DNA of 64,000 nt, from the NCBI GenBank assembly GCA_030710605.1, contig CP092882.1:2933319-2997318 (forward strand), read 5' to 3'. Origin of the DNA: Cordylochernes scorpioides (Eukaryota > Arthropoda > Arachnida > Pseudoscorpiones > Chernetidae). Below the pieces are notes generated by a model, which did no database searches, was not told the DNA's origin, and saw only the letters and a list, made by a program, of their open reading frames with translations. Positions 54,458 through 64,000 of the stretch are shown here, piece by piece (the stretch's first letter is position 1; the number at the start of each line of letters is the position of its first letter). Both the position numbers and the translations under genes were made by a program.

Positions 54458-54952
54458 TCTATATTAATAAAATGGAAATTTCATAAGTGTTGTTCGCTAA
54501 AAACTTTCGTTACAATGCATCAATTTCGACCAAATTTTCAACATTTATGTAAAACGAGATGGAGCAGGTTTTGCTTAACATCAAAATATTTTTCCTAACA
54601 TTAACATGCGTAACTTCGGTGTTATCGATTAAATACAAAAAAAATCAACATAGTTAATTTTATTTATATATAAATACAAAAAAATCAACAGAGTTAATTT
54701 TTTTACATACTAGCTAATAATCTCAATCTAAAAAATATTCAAAACAAGCAATTTTAAGATAACACCATATGTAAAACAGTCGGCCAAGAAAACAACAACG
54801 ATATTACATCTTTCTCACATATTCACACACAATCTTGATTAATAATTAAAACTAATCTTTAACATTGTTTATTATACTTCATAATATATAATATTCGTTA
54901 GGCAAACTTTCACTCGATAAAACCCGGCTTCGCCCAGGTACACATCCGCTAG
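54458..54952 (+). mobile_element. short non-autonomous Helitron
   Basis: Begins TCTATATTAATAAAATGG after A, ends with an imperfect hairpin (cccggcttcgcccagg), a spacer and CTAG (54949-54952) before T. 495 bp, no coding sequence. A different family from the one at 12526. Confidence 0.82.
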
Positions 54953-54954
54953 TA

Positions 54955-56380
54955 GTCTTATAAATGGATATACCACGAAGTCTTCAAATTAAAATAATAA
55001 AAAGTAAAAGCTTATCAGATTTAATGATAATAATAAAATATACATACAAGAAAATCTAATTAAGACAATTAAGCTAATGAACCTATTGGCTTTGATAAAT
55101 CTAAGGGGATTTGAAAAGAAAGAAATCAGAAAAGAAAAGATTAAAATAAATAAAATAAATTAAAAAAAAAAACTGGTATTTACATATGAAACATACATAC
55201 ATATGCCTTTATATTAAGAGTTTTAATCTAATGAAAAAAATATCATTATAGTAAATGAATGAAAAACAAAACCAATTTATTTCCCTTGCGTGCATGGATG
55301 AACTATATGTAGTATCACTTTAGCCTGAATACATTTTTTGGACTACTACTTCTGTTCTAAATAAATAATACATGTATTTAAAATATTTACATTGAACTGA
55401 AACCAGACAAGGCCAATAATTATGAGTTCCCGTTTTAGTCTAGTTTCAAATAAATAATTAGGTAAATTCATTTTTTTTTAAATTTAATACAAACCTATTT
55501 ATCATTAAACATTATTTTTATTTTATAAGATATTTCTTTGAAAACATTTTTTGATTATTAAAAAAAAAATTAAGTATTATTTTTATCACCCTACACCTCA
55601 TACCCATGAAATATAATAAATGACATTTATTAGCTTATATAGAAAATAAATATCAATAATTCAAATTTTATTAGTTTTTTTCCCCCCATGATTTACATAA
55701 CGTATTTTTCCCACATCACTAATGCCTTGGTATTTCTTTGTTTATTATAAATGCTATTATTTTTATATAAATATTAAACACATCTAATGGATATATTCAT
55801 GCAATATTTAAAGAATTAAAAAAAAAAACTTAATTATTTCAAATTCTACTTGCCTCAAGCAAACCAAATTATACATTTTAAAAATGACAAATAGCTTCCC
55901 AATTTTTTCATTTATTAAATTATAGGCTTTGCTATTCTTGAATTTCCTATTATAAAAATATTTATGATTATATTTTTTTTATCTTTCAAATTTCAAAGAA
56001 TTAGGTTTTCGATAGGGGGCTAGTGGTAGTTCAAACGCCATTCAAACACTTTTGCTGTATTTATCATCATAGAAATTAAATAAACGCCGCCATTTTACTT
56101 GACAAACTTTATATTGCTCTCATCGTGGTAACTAATTCTTTGTCAAATGTTATTATAGTTTTATTCAATAAACTTTTCTGCGTTGAACCACGTTTATCAC
56201 TATTAAACACAAAATTGCCCGATAAATAAATCCTCTATTGTCTCAAAGGTATTTGCCAAAAAGAATATTTTTACATAATAAAGGAGGAGTGTAGTATGTA
56301 TTTTGCACGCTTTTGAATCCTTAAATGCATACATGGATATTATTGATATATTGAATGCAATAGGATATGCAGAATAAAAG
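54955..56380. other. AT-rich intergenic DNA, upstream of the KANSL1-like exon
   Basis: No repeats recognised, unlike most of the window. It may include the promoter of the downstream gene; nothing specific could be placed. Confidence 0.35.
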
Positions 56381-56382
56381 GA

Positions 56383-57272
56383 ATGGAATCCGCCCTAAAC
56401 AAGGCGGTTAACTTTGTGCTTTTTTATTTTTCAATTATAGCCTCACGCACTTTAAAGTATTTGGCACAGATTTTTCACAGAGGCGTCTGTTTTATTTTAC
56501 ACTTTTGGTTACCGTCAATTTTAAATCAAATTTCATTCAGAAAAACAATAGACGAAGTTTATATGTCACATAAAAAATATGAATTGGGCTTGATCAATAT
56601 TACATTATATTTTGTTTTGGGCTATTATACAATGAATATACCTTTTTCAACTGATATGTGTATAGTAAATAATGCTTCGATGACATATATCAAGAATAAC
56701 CATATTAACAGCTCTGAAGCTAGCACAACCAAACCACAGATGCTAGAATGCAAAAGGACTAATAAAAAGACCAATATCAACTCATCTGATATTGGTAATG
56801 GTACCTTAAATCCTAGCATTAATAATACCACAAACAACTTGATGGAAAACCATATTTTAACACCACCTGAAAGCAGGCCAAGTTCTGCATCAATATTTGA
56901 ATATGATTCATTAAGTTTGGAACCACTTTCTAATAAAGTAGCAGATGTGTTAAGCCATTTAAAAAACCTCCAGGCCTATCAAGTATGTTCCCATATAAAC
57001 GGCCAATTCAAACATTTAGTAAAACATCAAAGAAAGCTTTGGAACCTTCCATCATTGGATAAACATGGAATAAAGAAGCACAAGAAGAAACATTGCCATT
57101 CAACCAATGAAGTCCGGAATGAACACCAGACTTCCTACACATTTGAAGATCTAAGAAATATTAGAAAGATTTCAAATGTACTCTACAAGCATGCGTCACA
57201 CCAAAACTCCTATGCTGACCCTGATGCTACGGATACCAGTTCAAGTGAAGAGGATATACCTCCGCAATCAAG
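56383..57272 (+). CDS. KANSL1: KANSL1/NSL1-like protein, 5' coding exon (partial gene)
   Basis: 890 nt open to a clean donor (TCAAG|GTAAGT), phase 2. The C-terminal half has a coiled segment (VADVLSHLKNLQAYQVCSHI) and the acidic, serine-rich DPDATDTSSSEED. Both recall, in the same order, the KANSL1 region with [20 protein letters not shown] followed by DSDVTDSSSGGE. KANSL1 is the scaffold of the NSL histone-acetyltransferase complex. The first ~90 residues are hydrophobic and unlike KANSL1, so translation may start later (for example at residue 92 or 99) or part may be 5' UTR or intron. Later exons, such as the WKWA..RWNWLQ block, were not found up to 64 kb. Confidence 0.55.
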
Positions 57273-57659
57273 GTAAGTTCCTTTTAAATCTTTTCCTATG
57301 TATCAATAATGGTTATTTTGGTAGATACTCATATCTGTGGACCACTGGTGCCAATGTGCTGCATCAATATGTTACGTTAGGTTTGAAATATTTGTGTTTA
57401 CTGCGAGTAGGCCTTGTGTAAAATAATACAATCACGGACATGTTTTTCCACAGAAATGGATATCTCACCATTATTTTATGTTTTACCTTACATTCTGTAA
57501 TACATAACAATGATTTGTGTAAAAAAAAATCCATTTTTATCAAAGCATGACTAATGGCCCCAATGCATGACTTGTGACAATGGACAAAAGGTTAAACCTT
57601 GTTTTGAAGAATATCTCGGCAGTTTGTACATAGAACTTGTAATATGTATGTACAGAGAT

Positions 57660-57770
57660 ATATTTACAAGGTAATACGACCAAATTCAAGTGTAACACAC
57701 TATTTATTTATTTGGATTTGGTCTTATTACCTTGTGTTTATAATCTATAATCCAAATTGTGCCTTATGAT
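57660..57770. repeat. Penelope-terminus copy
   Basis: Short palindrome from 'acaaggtaatacgacc' to 'aatccaaattgtgccttat'. Confidence 0.7.
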
Positions 57771-58115
57771 AAAGATTTAGAGTAAACAAGATGCTATGAT
57801 ATCATTCTAACTGACAAATGTTTAAATCAGTCACTAGTCATAGATTAAACATGGCAGCTCTTTATCCCAGTTTCTTTAGACACTACTTTCTTTCTAGTAG
57901 GTTTAGGTGTCTAGGGTTGTTACTGGAGAGTGTTTGCCAGCTATAGGAGGTAAGCCTTGGTTAGGTTAGTAAACAGGGCAGTGACCCGTCATTTCCTCTC
58001 TGGAAAAGACATGAACATCACACAGAGTTGTCCTGGAACCACTAACTTTCTCTCTGAAACAAACCTCCTAAACACATTCCACATCTCAAATTATTGTAAA
58101 ACTATCTCTTTTTTG

Positions 58116-58320
58116 GTCACAATTTGGATTATAAACACAAGGTAATAAGACCATAAACCAAATAAATAACACTATATTCCAGTAAGGTCTGTAGAGATTT
58201 AAAAAAAAAAGAAACGCATTGCCAGTAAATTTATTTGTGTAAAATTTTAACGATAGAGGGCAATAAAATTTAATTTACTATTTATTTGAATTTGGTCTTT
58301 TTACTATGTGTTTTTAATAT
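58116..58320. repeat. diverged Penelope-terminus pair
   Basis: Outer ends 'cacaatttggattataaaca' and 'tatttgaatttggtc' are kept; the middle is replaced. Confidence 0.6.
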
Positions 58321-58334
58321 ATTTAAAAATTATT

Positions 58335-58430
58335 ATTGTAATCTCTAGTACATGTGGCCATGATAATCATGGTGGGTAGTTAGCGAGTACTGTAAGTACA
58401 CCACATGTCTACACAGGTAGAAAGCCGTTC
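58335..58430 (-). repeat. SINE 3' part, truncated
   Basis: 'ctagtacatgtggccatgat' and 'accacatgtctacaca' match the SINE tail region. Confidence 0.65.
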
Positions 58431-58589
58431 AACCATCTTCAAGTTGACACAGTAACAAGACCTAATCCAGATAAGAGCATACATGCTGTGTTGGTAACTG
58501 TTCATCTTCACACAAGATCACTTGAACTCTATGATTTATAATCTTGATAATATGGAAGTTTTCTTATCTGTGATTGAACAGTTTTAAAA

Positions 58590-58748
58590 CATCAAGGTAA
58601 ATAGTTTAAAACATGCTGTGGTAAAATTTCTCATTGAGTACTTTTGTCTGAAGATGGTAACAACGCTGTTACCGAAACGCCACACACTATTTATTTATTT
58701 GGTCTTATTACCTTGTGTTTATAATCTATAATCCAAATTGTACCTTAT
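58590..58748 (+). repeat. single Penelope terminus including inner sequence
   Basis: Contains 'aaacatgctgtggtaaa', found just inside the Penelope termini at 22740 and 23975, then 'ctgaagatggtaacaacgct', 'gttaccgaaacg' and the usual outer end. It comes from a longer Penelope copy. Confidence 0.75.
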
Positions 58749-59679
58749 CAGTTTTAAAACATATTTTTAGAGGTGAGAACAACAATACATAACAAGACCA
58801 CATCCATCCAAGTGAATAAATGATGTGTGACCTTTGAATAAATGTGACACCAGAATTTGTTTGTTTGTAATCTCATGGTCCAACTTGTACCTCATCCTAA
58901 CAACTCTGCACTTCTAGGAGCTGATTATACACCGGGGATGTGAAAAATCAATTTTATAAAATATAAACTATAGTTATGACCTAATGGAGATCGTTTAAAT
59001 GACTTGAGGAATAAGCAACAACAACAACATAAAGTTATGAAGGGAGGCTGGGTCCTCCCTATAACACCCACCTAATTATAACATCAGCATTTCAAGGTCC
59101 TGATTGCTGTAATAGCTTAGTTACACATGGTTATAGCAGTTGGGAAGCTATAACAAGGTTAGAGTGTAGTTTCTTTTGCTATGTTTCAAACTGCCCTCCT
59201 CTAGCAGATGAATGAAGCCTGTTGGACACATTGTCCACTTGGAAGGAAACTATCCCACTCACTTAGAAGGAAGTTGCGAAAGTGAGATAGCAGCTTGGAC
59301 ATATCTTGCAGCAAAGAAATGTTTGATTCTAGCCAAGAATGGCCACTCTTCCTCTTTTTTTTTTTTTGAACCTTCTAGATTTCCTCCTTGCACAGGAAGG
59401 AGCTTGTTGGAACTTGTTCAGTCAGAGATAACTGGTGTATTTCTCCTCGGCTGGCAGGATTCCTCCAAGACTTTGGGTGGTCTCCCCCTCCATTCTCTCT
59501 CAGCCAAATCCGTCATCCACTCACAAAATGTCCACAATGCCATATTTTTTCAGTCCACAGTATTTTTATCATTCGTCACCCCATCTCCACTTTTCCTGTA
59601 GATTTACAGTTTCTGCCTCTAAACAATCAAAGTATAAATATGTACATTTTAAAATGACACGGCTAGCTGACAAATATAT

Positions 59680-59775
59680 TCCTTCTTCTTCTTGCTTATC
59701 TATACACTGGGTGAAGTATAATGCCTTTGTCATTAAGACTGGGAGCACTACTCACTGGCAGTCATACTTAGAAAA
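59680..59775 (-). repeat. dispersed repeat 'C', partial
   Basis: Reverse complement of the 3' end of the family (cactgggtgaagtataatgc, gactgggagcactactca). Confidence 0.7.
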
Positions 59776-59803
59776 TATTCCTGATAAGGCACAATTCAGA
59801 TTA

Positions 59804-60218
59804 TCCAATATACAGTTATGAGCGTCATGCGTTCTTCATATCTTAATTCTTCAGTTTTCATCTCTGTCACCGTTTGCTTTTTTTTTTGGAATGGCGCTCT
59901 CCTATTGGTTGGCTACGATCACGCCACCTTTGCCCCCCCATCATGCCCCCCCCCCCCCCACTCGCTTCTTCGTTTTTGTAACTATTGTGTTGGAGCGGGT
60001 CGCTCCTTAAATAAATGCATATATTAGTTAATAACTAAATGGAATCCTCTTTTTCTTTTTCCCAGTAAGAGACGCCTACGGAAGCCAACAGTACATAGAC
60101 AGATAAAGCACATAGACTATAGTTATTAACTAACATATGCATTTATTTAAGGCGCCAAATTATAATTGTAACAAACAGTATTTGAATCAAAACATTCAAT
60201 CGGGTAAAACACGGTCAG
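59804..60218 (+). mobile_element. short non-autonomous Helitron inside a Penelope terminus
   Basis: Starts TCCAATATACAGTTATGAGC after 'gatta' and stops at '...aacacggtcag' before 'tagattataaacac'. It matches 6146-6562 but has lost the 3' hairpin. The insertion point within the Penelope repeat is the same as for Helitron 2 at 12526. Confidence 0.75.
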
Positions 60219-60306
60219 TAGATTATAAACACAAGGTAACAAGACCAAATAAATAAAAACTCACTATTTATTTATTTATATTTGGTCTTATTACCTTGTG
60301 TTTATG
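60219..60306. repeat. Penelope terminus, right part of the copy hit by the Helitron
   Basis: Continues the repeat started at about 59782 ('gataaggcacaattcagatta'). Confidence 0.7.
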
Positions 60307-60309
60307 ACC

Positions 60310-61730
60310 ATCCCTTTTTTTAAAATTGTTTTTTGAACCCTGTTTTAATTTTTGTATTCAACACCAGACCATGTTTTCTGCCACATTAGAGCAACACTGC
60401 TGTCCTTGTTAAATTAAAGTAGGATTGGAGAAGCTGTTGGTCCCAATGTGTATTAAGCAGTCATTTGCTGTCAATACAACACACTAGTAAATGTTAGGAT
60501 GATGGGGCAGCATTAGAACTCCTACAGAGTAATTGCTTCCTGTTGATCTGAGGCATACAGAGATTGAATATTAGACTTAATGAAGTCTTCTTCTTTCTTA
60601 TCTTAGTTAATGAAGTGAACTTTGATTCCGTACAATTTGGATTATAGATTGGAAGACCACAAACTGTAGGTAACATTTCAGTAACAGCACTGTCACAGTA
60701 TGGCTTCAATACAAGACATTGGATAAACACTGTTGTATTGGAAGACCTTTGAACATCTCATTGCTGGTGAGCCTTCTTACACCACCAGCCTCACTAGAGA
60801 CATTCAAGTTTAGCAAGAGAGAGAGAGATTACATTCCGGAATCTCCATTCACACACACCAGCCGGTGGTGGTTGGGTAAAAGAGGAAGCAGCTGACTCAC
60901 AAAGAGTTGAAGTCCTTGAGGGCAGACGACTTCCTTCACCTCTCTAGTCCAAAATGAGGTTGTTCCTGCTGACACCTCCTAGCTGACCTATCCTTCCTAC
61001 AGCCAGTGAAGACAGCCATCTGTCTAGGAAGACTAATTCCATCCAAGTTGTAATTATCTTTCTACCAGCAGGTGTTGGCCACGTGGGGAACACCATCTTC
61101 CTGGGGCCAACCCTCCATTGACATTTACTCTTTCTGTGGTTGCTTATGTCATTCCTTCCATCTGCCATCATTTTGACAGTGAGTAAAGAAAGTGGTGCCA
61201 TTTTGTTCCAATAGAGCAAGTTCTCTCAATTTTCTTTCAACATTAGGCAGCTAGGTAACTGAAAGATGGCCATTATGTAAAATTTAGATGTATGGGGGAA
61301 AAGTTTTATTAGAAACTTGTAGCTTTCCACATATTGATGGAGTTGTAATTGGTGGAACCTTGTTATAACAGAACCTAGGTGAGAACATCACAATTCTAAG
61401 TACAGATTGATGACAATAATCTTGGTTCCAAGTGAGAAGTTTCTCCACACACCTTGTGCTGACACTCTCCCAATTTGGTCTAGAAGAACAAACACAGGTC
61501 AGGGAGAAAGAAGAGATTCTTTATATAAGAGGACAATCATATAAGTTTTCAGGCAAGGTACCCATAGAAATACATCTTACCCAAAAGTTTGTACGATCAT
61601 CCTTGTGCTCTGTTACCACACTACAACTTTGCCCCATTTATTCACTTCCATGTTCAAGACCTGTCAGTCACTCTTTAATAGAAAATTGAGAGTTCTGATT
61701 TGTTTTACTTTTAAAAAGCAAACAAAATAT
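60310..61730. other. unassigned sequence
   Basis: No exon with family resemblance. Short open frames (for example 60944-61219 minus) show nothing recognisable. Half-diverged tails ('cttcttctttcttatct' at 60588) hint at old LINE/SINE copies. Confidence 0.3.
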
Positions 61731-61735
61731 TGGAG

Positions 61736-61841
61736 GTACAATTTGGATTATATATCAGATCACAATGTCAAATTATATATGACAGCTTTGTTAGAAATGT
61801 GCAATGTATAATCTACTTGTTTGGTCTTGTTACCTTGTGCA
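61736..61841. repeat. diverged Penelope-terminus copy
   Basis: 'gtacaatttggattata' to 'ttggtcttgttaccttgtg', inner part replaced. Confidence 0.55.
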
Positions 61842-62271
61842 AATGTGAAATATGCAGCTGGATGCTTCCAGGTGAAAATTTGGAGAAAGCTTCCTTTGGA
61901 CCCCAACTTTGTGTTGTTATGTTGTTCTCTTCCAATGGCCCAAAGTTACTAAATATCTGAGATTCCAATCTCCCAGGTTTAGAAAAAATCCATGTCTGTT
62001 GCTGTCACATTTTGAGTGGAAATATTGTGAAATTGGAGAGGTTTGAGTCATTCACTTCCCCCACAATGGGGGGTTTCCTCCCTCCCTCCCTCTTGTTTTG
62101 TTTTACCCCCACCCAGTGACATCATCACTGTAGGATGGATAGATTTTTTTTCCAACTCTGTGATGGAAGAAATTATACCAACTTTGTGTAAGATTTTTTT
62201 ATAAATGACATCTTCCTTACTGCAATGTAAGGCACAGCCAAAGGATCAGAATTTTCAGTTGATTCAAAAGT

Positions 62272-62366
62272 TATGGTGTTGAATTATAGTCGGTTGAATT
62301 AAAGTTGGTGTTGAATTATAGTCGGTTGAATTAAAGTTGGTGTTGAATTATAGTCGGTTGAATTGA
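62272..62366 (+). repeat. three tandem 31-bp units
   Basis: 'gttgaattatagtcggttga' ... repeated three times with almost no change. Confidence 0.9.
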
Positions 62367-62699
62367 GGAAATTAGGATTAAGATCAACTGTTGAATAATA
62401 ATTGAATACTGTATGTTGGAAGGGCTTGGCTCATCAGTGGTCCCAGTGGTTTTGCCAATTCACCAGTCCGCTATGATATTGCATCTAATTATTTTGTTGT
62501 TGTGGTAGATCAGACAGATATATATAGGTCTGTCAATCTCCAATAGAACCTGTAGATTGACTCGTTCTATACATTATTTCTTCTTCCTCCTGAGGCCACC
62601 ACCAAGCTGGCTTGACAAGTATCACAGAGTTTGTCCGTTTCACTGCCACCTTCCAGGGTATCTAAATAGGAGAGTTTCTGTATTAATAAATAAATAAAT

Positions 62700-62922
62700 A
62701 AACTTTATTCAAACTCTTATTATCTACAAGAAAAAAAGCCCTAATCCAAATAAATCGATAGTGTGTGACGTTTCGATAACAGTGTTATTACCATAAATGA
62801 CTCATTTATTCTTTTGTTTGATGATGGTAACAACACTGTTACCGAAACGTCACACACTATTAAATTATTTGGATTAGGTCTTATTTTCTTGTAACTATAA
62901 TCTATGATCCAAATTGTGCTTC
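62700..62922. mobile_element. Penelope-terminus inverted pair
   Basis: Both halves keep gtgtgtgacgtttcg / cgaaacgtcacacac and a TTGATGA...GAAACGTC core on the plus strand (62817-62855). Confidence 0.75.
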
Positions 62923-62939
62923 ATCATCCCAACTTATTA

Positions 62940-63069
62940 CAGTCAAACTTGGATAATTCAAAGCCCAAGGAACCAAAAAAAAAAAAGCAAATTATCCAAA
63001 AATTTGAATTAAAAACGGAAATTCTAGGAACCAAGATAAATATTCAAATGAAAGACTAAAGTTCTACTG
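62940..63069. mobile_element. pogo/Tigger-type MITE, diverged
   Basis: CAGTCAAACTTGGATAATTC at one end, 'agttctactg' at the other, TA flanks, same family as 16105-16277. Confidence 0.7.
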
Positions 63070-63079
63070 TATTATATTT

Positions 63080-63840
63080 TTCAATTGTTAAATAAAATGG
63101 CCCAAGTTTGCTTTGTGTTGTTTTATAAGGATGAGTGAGAATGATCCTGTGAATGGCACGACATATAAACATCTCTACAGGGGGTATAGTGCTGTGATGA
63201 TTGGCAGAGTTTTCCACACAGTGGCAGTAGGATCTACTGGGGAAGAACCGGTCCAGAACAAAAGCTTGTGTTTAAGAAGAAAAAAACATTGAGCATTGTC
63301 TTCCATCTATATACTTTGTATTTATTTTATGGTAGTTTTAATAAAGGCCAACACCTCTTGTTAAAACATTTGATACTTTTTATGTTTAACCACAGAACTT
63401 ACAAATGTTAGAACTAAGTTGATGTTATAACAAGATGTGTTGATTTTCCACACCCCCATATATTATCTCTATAAAATTGTTGCTGCCTTAAAATGACAAC
63501 ATAAAGAAAATCTATGTGCATGTGATGATATTTGAAACGGATATTTAACAAATAATTTTGTGGAACATAATTCTTGGGAATAGTGTGGTTTGGACAAAAG
63601 TAAAAAAGGAAGCCACCTTTCTTAAATAATTTCTCTCCCAACCTTCCTTCAGCTAGCTGGTCAACTAACTGGGTAGGTAGATGGCTTCAATTCATCTCTC
63701 TAGCCTCTCAAAATTGTGACCTTTTACTGCATTGGTCCCTAGCTTCTTTTTGGTTCTTAACCTTCCAAGACTGAATTCTGGAGGTCGTATTCTTTACAAC
63801 AGACTAGTACTTTCTTTGGTTCCTTAAATATTCCAATACT
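63080..63840. other. unassigned sequence
   Basis: No recognised exon, RNA gene or repeat. Confidence 0.3.
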
Positions 63841-63841
63841 G

Positions 63842-64000
63842 TTTTGTTTTTTGCTTATCCCTAGCATACGTGGTACAGGCCATGATAATCATGGTGAGTA
63901 GAAGTAGGCAACTGCTTTTACTGTAAGTGGACCACATGTCTACACATGTGAAAAGAAGTTCAACTTTGCACTTACAAATGTGCCAGAGCCCCGTTTGGTT
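63842..64000 (-). mobile_element. tRNA-derived SINE, cut by the window end
   Basis: Tail and body (cttatccctagcatacgtgg ... gtgccagagccccgtttgg) as at 1207-1519; the head lies beyond the window. Confidence 0.85.

Overview
This window is nuclear DNA of an invertebrate animal, most likely an arthropod. The genes have GT-AG introns, and the DNA between and inside them is packed with animal transposon classes: Penelope, Helitron, Ty3/Gypsy, mariner, hAT and pogo MITEs, a LINE, and tRNA-derived SINEs. I cannot name the species. There are no bacterial operons, rRNA genes or CRISPR arrays.

Two host genes can be supported. The first fills 0.7-38.6 kb on the minus strand. It is a ZYG11-family gene, closest to ZYG11B, the substrate receptor of a CUL2 ubiquitin ligase. 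I could join 14 coding exons from start codon to stop codon with every phase matching, giving about 727 aa against about 744 aa for human ZYG11B. Four introns are tiny (50-54 nt) and most of the others are swollen with repeats. Intron 1 is 25.5 kb. It holds a Penelope element split by a Helitron, which is itself split by an inverted copy of the same Helitron, plus about 7.1 kb of a 78-bp satellite (about 90 units) that comes from the 3' end of a LINE seen elsewhere in the window. The second gene is a single exon on the plus strand at 56.4-57.3 kb with a KANSL1 (NSL1)-like coiled region. It ends in a clean splice donor and the rest of the gene was not found here.

Layout: 0-12.5 kb, ZYG11 exons 14 to 2 with Penelope fragments, SINEs, MITEs and a long palindrome at 4.1-4.6 kb. 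12.5-24.1 kb, the nested Penelope/Helitron/Helitron/hAT complex. 24.4-32.1 kb, a LINE 3' end and the satellite. 32.2-37.7 kb, a SINE, a five-fold tandem MITE, LINE 3' ends and Penelope fragments. 37.77-38.62 kb, ZYG11 exon 1. 39.25-44.72 kb, a decayed, rearranged Gypsy element (plus strand) with an internal inverted duplication and four tandem 372-bp units. 44.81-49.96 kb, a nearly complete Gypsy element (minus strand) with LTRs, a 4-bp target duplication, gag, a -1 slippery site and a pol carrying three lesions. 50.0-53.5 kb, two or three decayed mariner-like elements. 54.46-54.95 kb, a short Helitron. 56.4-57.3 kb, the KANSL1-like exon. 57.6-64 kb, repeats and DNA I do not recognise.

The strongest observations are the self-nested Helitron pair with exact A/T insertion sites, the LINE-derived satellite with higher-order units, hammerhead-ribozyme-like cores in the Penelope termini, and the Gypsy element whose gag starts inside its own LTR and ends at a TTTAAAC slippery heptamer. 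Genes were recognised by eye from translated sequence and remembered families; no database search was run.
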